This document shows, in pieces, positions 1 through 9,417 of a stretch of 23,046 bases of DNA (its first letter is position 1; every line of letters starts with the position of its first letter). Origin of the DNA: an uncultured Collinsella sp. Lineage in GTDB: Bacteria > Actinomycetota > Coriobacteriia > Coriobacteriales > Coriobacteriaceae. The notes beneath the pieces were generated by a model. It was not told where the DNA came from and made no database searches. It saw only the letters and a program-made list of their open reading frames with translations. The stretch spans positions 1 through 23,046 of the forward strand of contig URWW01000028.1 of the NCBI GenBank assembly GCA_900551665.1, written 5' to 3'. Position numbers and translations under genes: made by a program.

Positions 1-97
1 ACATCGTTGTCTTCCTTGCATAGTCTATACGAGCGGGCTACCTTGCAGAAGCGCAGACTTCTACCTCATCGGGCGCGGGGATACGCCCACGACAAGG

Positions 98-117
98 AAA
101 GGCGACGGGCCGTCGCG
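98..117 (-). terminator. Possible ispF terminator hairpin
   Basis: A GCGACG / CGTCGC stem with a 3-nt loop at 102-116 lies just past the ispF stop. On the minus strand it is followed by a short CTTTCC tract. The stem is short and the T-tract is weak, so this is only a candidate. The rest of 1-127 contains no gene that I can support. Confidence 0.3.
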
Positions 118-127
118 GGCACTTCTG

Positions 128-616
128 TTAGCTACATCGTTCGAGGAGGCAGACAGACCAGGCGCCTATGCCCTCGCCTTCGCCCTCCCAACCGAGCTTT
201 TCGGTGGTCGTGGCCTTGACGCCGATGTTTTCGACCGGGCAGCCGATGGCGCGGGCCAGGTTCTCGCGCATGGACTCACGATGCGGCCCGATTTTGGGCT
301 CCTGGCAGGCGATAGTGCAATCGGCATCGACGAACTCGTAGCCCAAGCTGCGCGCATGCTCCATCACCGCGGCGAGGAGCTTGAGCGAATCGGCTCCGGC
401 GTAGGCCGGGTCCGTGTCTGGGAAGAGTTTGCCGATGTCGCCACCGCGGCAAGCACCTAGAATCGCATCGGCCAAGGCGTGGGCCAGCACGTCGGCATCG
501 CTGTGGCCGAGCAGGCCCTTGCTATGCGGGATATCCACCCCGCCGATGATGCAGCGGCGCCCCTCCACCAGCCGGTGGACGTCGTAGCCGTGTCCGATGC
601 GCAGATTCGATGCCAT
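128..616 (-). CDS. ispF: 2-C-methyl-D-erythritol 2,4-cyclodiphosphate synthase
   Basis: IspF cyclises CDP-ME 2-phosphate to ME-cPP with release of CMP, in the cytosolic MEP route to isoprenoids. The product of about 162 residues is close to the usual length of about 160. Family hallmarks seen are GYDVHRL near the N-terminus (Asp and His metal ligands), GHSDADVLAHAL (third metal ligand), DIGKLFPDTDP, ACQEPKIGPH and the C-terminal KATTTEKLG. The start chosen is the ATG giving MASNLRIGHGYD, because a G-rich stretch (GGGGGG) sits just upstream. An in-frame ATG four codons earlier (base 628) is also possible. It follows ispD on the same strand, but after an unusually long gap of about 300 bp that holds an inverted repeat. 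The enzyme call is secure; the exact start is less so. Confidence 0.95.
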   Translation of the reverse strand: MASNLRIGHGYDVHRLVEGRRCIIGGVDIPHSKGLLGHSDADVLAHALADAILGACRGGDIGKLFPDTDPAYAGADSLKLLAAVMEHARSLGYEFVDADCTIACQEPKIGPHRESMRENLARAIGCPVENIGVKATTTEKLGWEGEGEGIGAWSVCLLERCS

Positions 617-707
617 ACGCCCCCCCATTTCACAAAATGCACGGACTAAGGATATACCCTGCGACGCTTTTTCGTTTCAAATCGAAAGCTCGGCGATCGC
701 TCGGCGT

Positions 708-845
708 CTTCTTGAGGTTTTTCGTATCACTTTTGAGAAATCCCGGATAGTCCGCCATTTCAGGCAGTCGCAAGCTGCGGTTTTGCCCTGGAAATCGAAG
801 GCCTACTTCAAGATATCGAAATACGATACGAAAAACCTCAACAAG
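708..845. repeat. Long inverted repeat between ispD and ispF
   Basis: The 303-bp ispD-ispF gap (617-919) holds no convincing gene. It does hold a perfect 17-bp inverted repeat, TTGAGGTTTTTCGTATC at 712-728 and its complement at 825-841. Allowing one mismatch, it extends to 20 of 21 bp (708-728 / 825-845). The spacer is 96 bp. An open frame of 77 codons crosses it on the minus strand but lacks a ribosome binding site. The element could be a small non-autonomous repeat, or a hairpin acting on ispF expression. Confidence 0.6.
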
Positions 846-919
846 CACTCTCCAGCTCAACATCGAACGCCGCGGAAGCGCTTACATCGAAAGAGCAGCC
901 CGCAAAACCGAACGCATCG

Positions 920-1750
920 CTACGATCGCCCGCGACGTCGGGCGCGCAGTGCCGCCTCGACCGGCGCGAGATCCTCGGGCAACGTCACCTTGAGGTTGTC
1001 GCGCGGGGCCTCGAACCCGCGCACACGGCCGCCCATCCCCTCGACCAGAGATGCGTCATCGGTGCCCACAAAACCCGTGCGATCGACCCATTCATATGCT
1101 CTGATCAGAGATTTGGTCCAAAAGACCTGCGGAGTCTGCACTGTCCAGAACCGAGCGCGCGGCGGGGTCTCCACAAAACAGCCAGCCTCATCGATGACCT
1201 TGAGCGTGTCGACCGCGGGCTGACCGCACACCACACCATCGAGAGCATGCCCCCGACGAGAGTCGCCCGCAGTCGAACAGGCCCTCTCCACCGTGGGATT
1301 GCCAGCCGCCTTGGCGCCGACCGCATCCACAGGGGCATCCAACCCCGCATCATCTCCGGCAATGAGCGCCTCGATGGCGGCGTCGATGGTCTCGGGCAAG
1401 ATCAGCGGACGGGCGGCGTCGTGCACGAGCGCGATCTCGCAGTCGGCCGGAACCGCAGACAGGCCGTTGCGGGTTGAATCCTGCCGCTCGGCGCCGGAGG
1501 GCGCGAACGCGATGGGCGTCGAGAACGAAAACGGTTCGACGGCGATGCGCTTCATCTCATCGGACTTATCGGGCGGGCACACCACGACGATGCGCGACAC
1601 GCGTTCGGCCGCGTCAAACGCCTCGAGCGTCCAGGTGATGAGCGGCTTGCCGGCAACTTCGATCAACAGCTTTCCGCCCGGATTGCCAAAACGCGTACCC
1701 GAGCCTCCCGCCACGATGATCGCGCAAGCGCGCGCCATGTCCTCGGCCAT
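920..1750 (-). CDS. ispD: 2-C-methyl-D-erythritol 4-phosphate cytidylyltransferase
   Basis: IspD joins MEP and CTP to give CDP-ME and pyrophosphate in the MEP isoprenoid pathway. Seen features are the N-terminal nucleotide-binding motif VAGGSGTRFG (residues 13-22) with a following Lys (27), HDAARP at 110-115, VDTLK at 180-184, and TPQVF at 206-210. The start is the ATG at 1750, because GGGGAGGG lies 4-5 bases upstream; an ATG at 1807 has no such site. At 276 residues it is clearly longer than the usual 230 or so. About 37 extra residues lie between the AP at 139-140 and the conserved PAVDTLK. The C-terminus ends in an Arg-rich tail. It lies between disA and ispF, the order known in Bacillus. 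The function is well supported; the role of the insertion is unknown. Confidence 0.93.
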   Translation of the reverse strand: MAEDMARACAIIVAGGSGTRFGNPGGKLLIEVAGKPLITWTLEAFDAAERVSRIVVVCPPDKSDEMKRIAVEPFSFSTPIAFAPSGAERQDSTRNGLSAVPADCEIALVHDAARPLILPETIDAAIEALIAGDDAGLDAPVDAVGAKAAGNPTVERACSTAGDSRRGHALDGVVCGQPAVDTLKVIDEAGCFVETPPRARFWTVQTPQVFWTKSLIRAYEWVDRTGFVGTDDASLVEGMGGRVRGFEAPRDNLKVTLPEDLAPVEAALRARRRGRS

Positions 1751-1873
1751 GCTTCCCTCCCCTTCAACGCGAAAGAGGCGCACCCGCGCCCCTCTCGCAC
1801 TCTTCATCGATCAAAACCCGTGCAGCCCAGTCCCATGCGAGGCAACGGAGCGCACAACCCGGCACCCGAGGGC

Positions 1874-2938
1874 CTAGGCCTCGCGCTTGCTGCCGTGCAT
1901 CCGCGCGAGCGAATCCGCGAGAATCGCAGGGTTGTTGACGCCGAAATTGCCCAGGCGGTCGGGATCGTTCTTGATGTCGTCCATGAGATCCTGCAGCGAA
2001 CCGTACTCATCCACGATGCGCTCTGCCACACCGTCGCGCACAACGGATACGCGCGACAGGGTGCGCAGACCAAGCGGGGACATGACGGAGTCCTCGTCCA
2101 GATCCTCGAAGCCGAGGGCCATGGCGACCTTGCTGGGACTCGTAAGGTCCTGGGCCGACATCGAAGAAAACACCTGTCGCACGCGCTCGGCATTCTCCTC
2201 GGAAGCATCGGCCGCATAGTCGCGAATCATAAGGCTGTATTCGGTCTCCATACCGGCACCGGCGAGCTGCTCAAGCTGCATCTGCACGAGCTTTCCTTGA
2301 TTGCCCAGCTTGGCGATGCAGTTCTGAAGCTCCACCTTGGCCTGCTCCATGATCTCGAAGCTCGAGAAGATGCTCGTGATATCGGCCAGCGTGACGTAGT
2401 CGTCCAGCTCGAGCGCCGTGAGGCGCAAAAGCGAGCGGTCGAGCGAGGAACGCGTGGTCTGCAGCGTGGAAACGAGCTGGTTCACCGAGCTCATGATCTC
2501 GGTCACCGGCTGGATCTGATAGGACTTGCCATCCACATAGACGTTCACCACGCCGCGGCGCTCGGACACCGAGATAATCGTGGCGTCGGTGAGCACGCTC
2601 ATGCGGGCAGCGGTGCGATGACGCATGCCCGTCTCGTTCGTGGAAAGCGAGGGATCCGGATTGAGGTGGAAGTTGGCGCGCAGGATCTTGTTGAGCCCGC
2701 CGTCGATGACGATCGCGCCGTCCATCTTGGAGAGCTCGAAAAGTCGGTTGCTCGTGAAGGAAATGTTCAGCGGAAAGCCGTCGTTGCCGGCGGCAAGCAC
2801 GGCCTCGGTATCGCCCACGCAGATGAGCGCGCCGATGTGGCCCGCGATGATCATGTCGAGGGCGGTCCTCAGCGGTTGCCCCGGGGCGGTGAGGCGAACG
2901 GCCTCTTTCATGCGCTCGTCGGTGCTTTTCTGTTCCAC
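1874..2938 (-). CDS. disA: Diadenylate cyclase DisA (DNA integrity scanning protein)
   Basis: DisA makes the second messenger c-di-AMP from two ATP and, in Bacillus, scans DNA and slows synthesis when it meets branched structures. Seen features are an N-terminal DAC domain with DGA at residues 73-75 and RHRTA at 106-110, a helical middle region, and a C-terminal helix-hairpin-helix type region (about residues 285-345). The start chosen is a GTG at 2938, because GGGAGGT sits 6-7 bases upstream. The in-frame ATG at 2965 has no binding site and overlaps an A/T-rich run that resembles a -10 box. The resulting 354 residues match the usual length of about 357. It lies between clpC and ispD, but radA, its usual neighbour and partner, is absent. 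No other diadenylate cyclase is seen in the window. Function is certain; the start is likely. Confidence 0.95.
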   Translation of the reverse strand: MEQKSTDERMKEAVRLTAPGQPLRTALDMIIAGHIGALICVGDTEAVLAAGNDGFPLNISFTSNRLFELSKMDGAIVIDGGLNKILRANFHLNPDPSLSTNETGMRHRTAARMSVLTDATIISVSERRGVVNVYVDGKSYQIQPVTEIMSSVNQLVSTLQTTRSSLDRSLLRLTALELDDYVTLADITSIFSSFEIMEQAKVELQNCIAKLGNQGKLVQMQLEQLAGAGMETEYSLMIRDYAADASEENAERVRQVFSSMSAQDLTSPSKVAMALGFEDLDEDSVMSPLGLRTLSRVSVVRDGVAERIVDEYGSLQDLMDDIKNDPDRLGNFGVNNPAILADSLARMHGSKREA

Positions 2939-3086
2939 GGCGGACCTCCCTTGTCTCTCGCTCATTTTATTGTCGCACGAATCGCAGGGCCCTCTTCAGA
3001 TTTGCAGAAAAGTTACGATGCCACCACGCCTGCGGAACGGAGGGGTCAAACAGGCGCGGTTGACGGCCGCGTCAGACGAGCCGACT

Positions 3087-3123
3087 GCAAAGCGGCCAGC
3101 CGGAAATCTATCCGACTGACCGC
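3087..3123 (-). terminator. Rho-independent terminator after clpC
   Basis: A 12-bp stem (3092-3103 with 3112-3123, all positions paired if two G-U pairs are counted on the minus strand) encloses an 8-nt loop. It is followed by TTTGC in the minus-strand direction. It lies about 45 bp past the clpC stop and well before the disA start, so disA is probably transcribed at least partly from its own promoter. Confidence 0.6.
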
Positions 3124-3165
3124 TCGAGGCTCGCAATTTCACATGACTCAGTGCGCGCAAATGGC

Positions 3166-5796
<2,631 letters not shown>

Positions 5797-5950
5797 GCGT
5801 CTACCTCGTTTATGCTCGTGGCGTGTTATCGAAAAACGTGTACCCAATGGCGCACCATGATAACCGATTGAGGCCAAAACGCGACTTGTGGGGCGCGCCG
5901 CGAGCCATATGCCCCTGCATCTCCCAGCGTCTCCCCGCCCTTTGCAAACG

Positions 5951-5987
5951 GTAAAGGCCCCAATGGCGGGAAGGTGCCATTGGGGCC
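5951..5987 (-). terminator. Terminator after the permease gene
   Basis: A perfect 12-bp stem (5956-5967 with 5976-5987, arm GGCCCCAATGGC) has an 8-nt loop and is followed by TTTAC on the minus strand. It stands 26 bp past the permease stop and ends the DDAH-permease operon. Confidence 0.75.
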
Positions 5988-6013
5988 AGGGGCGCATATG
6001 TGCCACGGTACTG

Positions 6014-7495
6014 CTACACGATGGGCGAGATCCCCGAGAAGTGCAGGTACAGCGAGAGAACTGCCAAGATCACCACAACGACGGCGATGACTTTGTCGCT
6101 CGTGCGCGGGAGAACCGGCTTGCCACGGTCACGCTCGCCGATTGCATACACAACGATAGCCGGGGCGAATAGGATCGTCGTGATCATGACGCCCTGCAAA
6201 CCGGTGGACCACACCAGGAAGAGCGTGTAGATAAATCCCAGCGTGCCAAAGATGCGGGCCGTCCTCACGCTGGGGGCATGTGGACTGTCCAGGTGCTCCT
6301 TCTTCCAACCGATCACCATGTAATACGCCGCGGAGCACACATACGGGATCAAAATCGTATTGACCGCGCACGTATAGAAGAACTGGTAGGTGCTCGAGGC
6401 AACCGCGGACAGAATGAGGAAGAGCTGCGTGATGCTCGAACTCACGAGAACGGTCACAACAGGGGCACCGGCCTTATTCGTCTTGGCGAACGCCAGCGGG
6501 AACGATCCCTGACGTGCAGCCTCGAAGGGCGTCTCGGATGCGATGATCACGTAGCCGAGCATGGCACCCACGAGCGACAGGATGACGCCGAGGTTGACGA
6601 TTGCGGCACCCATGGGCCCGATGGCGTGCTCGAGAATGCCCGCCATGGATGGCGTGGCGAGCTGAGCCATCTCAGCCCGGGGCATGACGCCCAAAGACAG
6701 CATGGAGATGATGAAGTAGAGGATAAACACGGCTGCGAAGCCGAGGGTGGTGGAGCGGCCGACGTCGCGCACGTACTTGGCGCGACCCGAGATGACCACG
6801 GCGCCCTCGATGCCGGTGAACACCCACACAAGTGCGATCATCGTCGAAACCACCTGCGTACCGAAGTCCGGGCCGGCGGGCTCACCCCAGAAGTTATCCA
6901 TAAAGATGCCCATGTCGAACTTGCCGAGCAAAATGATGGAAAGGACAAACAAACCGAGCGGGACGAGCTTGGCGAGCGTCACGATGGTATTGATGCCCGC
7001 GGCCTCCTTCACACCGCGCAACACAAGCGCCGTGAGTACCCACAAGAAGATGCTCGCGCACACGATGGACAGCACGTTATTTCCCGCACCAAACGCCGGG
7101 AAGAAATAACCGAGCGCACTAAACAGCAGCAGGGCGAAGCTGACATTGGACAGGCAGGCGCTGATCCAATAACCCCAAGCGGAGTTGAAACCCACATACT
7201 CGCCGAAACCGGCGGCGGCGTAGGCGTAGATTCCGCCCGTGAGGTCCGGACGCGCCTGGGACAGGCCGTTGAACACCATCATGAGCGCGAACACGCCGGC
7301 AAAGCAGATGAGCCACGAGATGATGACCGCACCGGTATTGGCGCCGCCGGCGGCCATATCTCCAGCCAGGGAAAAGATGCCGCCGCAGATGCTCGCCGTG
7401 ATGACCATCATGGTCAGTCGGAACAGGTCGAGGCCGTTGGGGTCGATGATCTCCTCATTGATGGGACGTGCGTCCTTTACAGGAGCCTTGCTCAT
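6014..7495 (-). CDS. APC-family amino-acid permease, arginine/ornithine antiporter-like
   Basis: An integral membrane transporter of 493 residues with about 12 hydrophobic spans. It belongs to the amino acid-polyamine-organocation superfamily, APA (basic amino acid/polyamine antiporter) branch. The first span carries the substrate-contacting GGGI-like sequence (ITASICGGIFSLAG), and the next carries a FNGLSQARPDLTGGIYAYA segment typical of ArcD/AdiC-type carriers. The start at 7495 has an excellent AAAGGAGG site 6-7 bases upstream. It lies 97 bp downstream of the DDAH-like gene on the same strand, with a strong hairpin between them, and is closed by a terminator. The pairing suggests that it imports arginine, a methylated arginine, or a related guanidino compound, or exchanges it for citrulline or ornithine. 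Family assignment is firm; substrate is inferred from context. Confidence 0.85.
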   Translation of the reverse strand: MSKAPVKDARPINEEIIDPNGLDLFRLTMMVITASICGGIFSLAGDMAAGGANTGAVIISWLICFAGVFALMMVFNGLSQARPDLTGGIYAYAAAGFGEYVGFNSAWGYWISACLSNVSFALLLFSALGYFFPAFGAGNNVLSIVCASIFLWVLTALVLRGVKEAAGINTIVTLAKLVPLGLFVLSIILLGKFDMGIFMDNFWGEPAGPDFGTQVVSTMIALVWVFTGIEGAVVISGRAKYVRDVGRSTTLGFAAVFILYFIISMLSLGVMPRAEMAQLATPSMAGILEHAIGPMGAAIVNLGVILSLVGAMLGYVIIASETPFEAARQGSFPLAFAKTNKAGAPVVTVLVSSSITQLFLILSAVASSTYQFFYTCAVNTILIPYVCSAAYYMVIGWKKEHLDSPHAPSVRTARIFGTLGFIYTLFLVWSTGLQGVMITTILFAPAIVVYAIGERDRGKPVLPRTSDKVIAVVVVILAVLSLYLHFSGISPIV

Positions 7496-7517
7496 TGACG
7501 CCTCCTTTCGAGAGGAC

Positions 7518-7576
7518 ACGGCCCGGGGTCCCGTCCGCGCCTGAACGGGGGGACGCGGGCGGGACGGCCGGGCCGT
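7518..7576 (-). promoter_or_regulatory. Intercistronic GC-rich hairpin between DDAH-like gene and permease
   Basis: ACGGCCCGG...TCCCG.CCGCG at 7518-7539 is complementary, apart from small bulges, to 7554-7576, giving a stem of roughly 20 bp. No T-tract follows on the minus strand, so it is more likely a processing, stabilising or attenuating structure than a strong terminator. It could set different amounts of the two proteins from one message. Confidence 0.55.
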
Positions 7577-7592
7577 AAAGGGGGATATCCGC

Positions 7593-8369
7593 TTAGAAAC
7601 GCAGGGACATGCAGGAGAGTCCGCCGTCGACCTTGCGGTACTCGGAGGTGTCCACGACGAGGGTCTTGTAACCGAGGTCCTGAACGGCCTTGAGGACGGT
7701 CGGGTAGCCCTCGGCCACGATCACGGTTCCGTTGACCCAGATGCAATTGGCGCCGTAGGCCTCCTCCTCGGGAACGACGATCTTGTTGTAATCGGCGAAG
7801 TCGGGCTTGTCGATGAACTCGCCGGACACCAGCATGTTGTTGTCCTCGATGTAGTTCACGCCGGTCTTGAGATGCAGGACTTCCTCCAGCGGGACCTCGG
7901 AACCGGACAGGCCCCAACCCTCGAGAATCTCGCAGAACTGGCGGATGCCCTCCTCATTGGTGCGAGCGGATCGACCGACATAGAAGTGATCGCCGACCAT
8001 CATGACGTCGCCACCATCGAGCGTGCCGGGGGCAACGATGTGCTTGACGTGCTCGTCATCGAAGAAGCGGCGAACGGCGGGCTCGATCTCGTCCTTCTCG
8101 CCGTTACGGGAGTCGGCGCCGGGATTGGTGATAATGGCGCCGCAGCGGGTAATCACCGCGGGGTCCTCGACAAAGACGCTGTCAGGATACTCCTCGAGTG
8201 CGGGCAGGACAGTGACGTCGACGCCGCACTGCTCGAGCGCGTGCTCGTAGTCGTAGTGCTCCTCGATGGCGCGCTCGTAGATGGGCTGGCCGAGCTCGGG
8301 GGCACTGGTGATGCCATTGCAGAGGGACTTGCCGGGACGACGGACGATGACGTGGCTGAACTTGGTCAT
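7593..8369 (-). CDS. ddaH: Dimethylarginine dimethylaminohydrolase-like amidinohydrolase
   Basis: The DDAH family hydrolyses N-omega-methylated arginines to citrulline plus (di)methylamine through a Cys-His pair in a pentein fold. The protein has 258 residues, the usual length. Matches to the family are FVEDPAVI (66-73), TLDGGDVM (116-123), GRSARTNEEG (132-141), the catalytic His in LHLKTGVNY (His166), NCIWVNG (208-214), and the C-terminal KVDGGLSCMSLRF with catalytic Cys253. The TLDGGDV, RTN and KVDG-L-C patterns resemble vertebrate DDAH more than arginine deiminase, which is longer. The start at 8369 has AAAAGGAGGG upstream. It is first in an operon with the permease and is divergent from a GntR regulator. 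Substrate is inferred: a methylarginine is most likely, but arginine or another guanidino compound is not ruled out. Confidence 0.85.
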   Translation of the reverse strand: MTKFSHVIVRRPGKSLCNGITSAPELGQPIYERAIEEHYDYEHALEQCGVDVTVLPALEEYPDSVFVEDPAVITRCGAIITNPGADSRNGEKDEIEPAVRRFFDDEHVKHIVAPGTLDGGDVMMVGDHFYVGRSARTNEEGIRQFCEILEGWGLSGSEVPLEEVLHLKTGVNYIEDNNMLVSGEFIDKPDFADYNKIVVPEEEAYGANCIWVNGTVIVAEGYPTVLKAVQDLGYKTLVVDTSEYRKVDGGLSCMSLRF

Positions 8370-8446
8370 GATGACCCTCCTTTTGTGTATCAGGGGCTTC
8401 TCCCCTTTCGTTACCTTCATGCTACGTCGGTATTCCTTGTTTGTAT

Positions 8447-8458
8447 ATTGTATACAAT
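8447..8458. promoter_or_regulatory. Candidate GntR operator 1
   Basis: A perfect 12-bp palindrome, ATTGTATACAAT, lies about 78 bp upstream of the DDAH-like start in the 230-bp divergent region. Its GT..AC half-sites fit the general FadR/FCD-type GntR operator pattern. On the minus strand the adjacent TATACA could be a -10 box, so binding here would plausibly block that promoter. This is inference from motif and position. Confidence 0.5.
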
Positions 8459-8575
8459 CTGAACGGTTACTTTTCATCGGTGAGCGTTCGATTGCAGGCG
8501 TTTGTACATACTAGCTGTTACCTGCTATCTTTATAGGTATATTTAATTGTCGATACGTTTGCATACACAGTTAGT

Positions 8576-8585
8576 CTGTATACGA
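8576..8585. promoter_or_regulatory. Candidate GntR operator 2 (autoregulation)
   Basis: CTGTATACGA repeats the GTATAC core of operator 1 and sits just before the ribosome binding site (GGAGGAG) of the gntR gene. This position would suit repression of the regulator by itself. The palindrome is less perfect than site 1. Confidence 0.35.
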
Positions 8586-8599
8586 TACGGAGGAGAGCG

Positions 8600-9250
8600 A
8601 TGGTTGCCCTACAGCGCCCACTCAAGGAGCACGTATATGAATACATCGCCGCGCGCATCGAGTCCGGCGAGCTTTCCGCCGGCGACCGCGTAAGCGAACA
8701 GACGATTTGCGATGCCATGGGCGTTTCACGCACACCGGTGCGCGAGGCGCTCATCCAACTCGCAAGCGACGGCTACCTGGACAACCAACCGCGCCGCGGT
8801 TTCCGCGTACGGGGCTTCGATCGCCAGAACGCCATCGAGGTGTTCCAAATCATGGGCCCCCTGGACGGCCAGGCCGCGTATCTGGCCTGTCCCCTTCTCA
8901 CGGAAGAAGATTTGGCGCAGCTCCGCTTCCACGTGGGTTCCATGGATCTCGCCATCGAAAGCGGCCTCATCACCAAATACGACGACATCCAACGCGAGTT
9001 TCACAGCGCCTATACGCGGCGATGCGGCAACGCGCGTCTCATTACGCTGATCGAGCAGATGGAGCGTTACTTCATCAAGCGCGATTACAGCGCTGTGGAG
9101 CAGGCCACCGCGCAAGAACTGCTGCGCAAGGCAAATGCCGAGCACCGTCGCATCCTCGAGCTGTTCGAGGCAAAAGATGCGGAAGGCGTGCGGAGCTACG
9201 TCCGCGATACCCATTGGAATATCGAGAACGCGCCGTTCACCGTGTGGTAA
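8600..9250 (+). CDS. GntR-family transcriptional regulator, FadR/FCD type
   Basis: A 216-residue DNA-binding regulator. Residues 5-70 form the GntR winged helix (GELSAGDRVSE, then VSRTPVREALIQLASDGYL, then the wing PRRGFRV). Residues 78-210 form an all-helical FCD effector domain. Its likely metal ligands are an Asp at 128/129, His135 in REFH, His182 in AEHRRILELF, and His205 in VRDTHWN. FCD regulators usually bind a carboxylated metabolite. The start has GGAGGAG upstream. It is the only plus-strand gene in the central part of the window. It is transcribed away from the DDAH-like/permease operon and shares a 230-bp regulatory region with two GTATAC palindromes. It most likely controls that operon; whether it represses or activates cannot be read from sequence. 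Confidence 0.9.
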   Translation: MVALQRPLKEHVYEYIAARIESGELSAGDRVSEQTICDAMGVSRTPVREALIQLASDGYLDNQPRRGFRVRGFDRQNAIEVFQIMGPLDGQAAYLACPLLTEEDLAQLRFHVGSMDLAIESGLITKYDDIQREFHSAYTRRCGNARLITLIEQMERYFIKRDYSAVEQATAQELLRKANAEHRRILELFEAKDAEGVRSYVRDTHWNIENAPFTVW

Positions 9251-9332
9251 GGCCAGCATGCGACGCTACGGCGACGATCCGACGGGGACTCCCCCGCTTT
9301 GGCTTCGCTTTCACGAAGGCCATGTGAACAAT

Positions 9333-9367
9333 AAGGCCCGCAGCGAACTTCATCGCTGCGGGCCTTT
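9333..9367. terminator. Bidirectional terminator between gntR and pepD
   Basis: A perfect 14-bp stem (9333-9346 with 9353-9366) has a 6-nt loop. It is followed by TTTCGC on the plus strand and TTATTG on the minus strand. It stands between the convergent gntR (+) and pepD (-) genes and can serve both. Confidence 0.8.
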
Positions 9368-9391
9368 CGCATCCCTAGGGAAGACGGCTCA

Positions 9392-9417
9392 GTTTGCACC
9401 TGTCCCCAATTGAGACA
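9392..9417. repeat. Family A repeat abutting the pepD stop codon
   Basis: The minus-strand reading is TTGGGGACAGGTGCAAAC, joined to the pepD stop TAA through the junction TTGAGACATTA (plus-strand sense). The same junction occurs at the murI stop, and the GGGGAC(A/G)GGTGC core recurs at 17.4 kb. It looks like one half of a palindromic intergenic repeat. Confidence 0.55.

Noticed and set aside
7..219. 70-codon plus-strand frame at the left edge
   Set aside because: It overlaps the 3' end of ispF on the other strand, is Arg-rich, and has no ribosome site.
630..863. 77-codon minus-strand frame between ispD and ispF
   Set aside because: No ribosome binding site, and its translation is dominated by the inverted repeat; better seen as repeat DNA.
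5797..5950. CtsR, HspR (HAIR) or CIRCE operator upstream of clpC
   Set aside because: No sequence matching any of these consensus patterns was found; only a weak GTTATC/GATAAC pair is present.
8370..8446. Possible riboswitch upstream of the DDAH-like gene
   Set aside because: Only a small AGGGG/CCCCT hairpin is present near the start; no known riboswitch core is visible.
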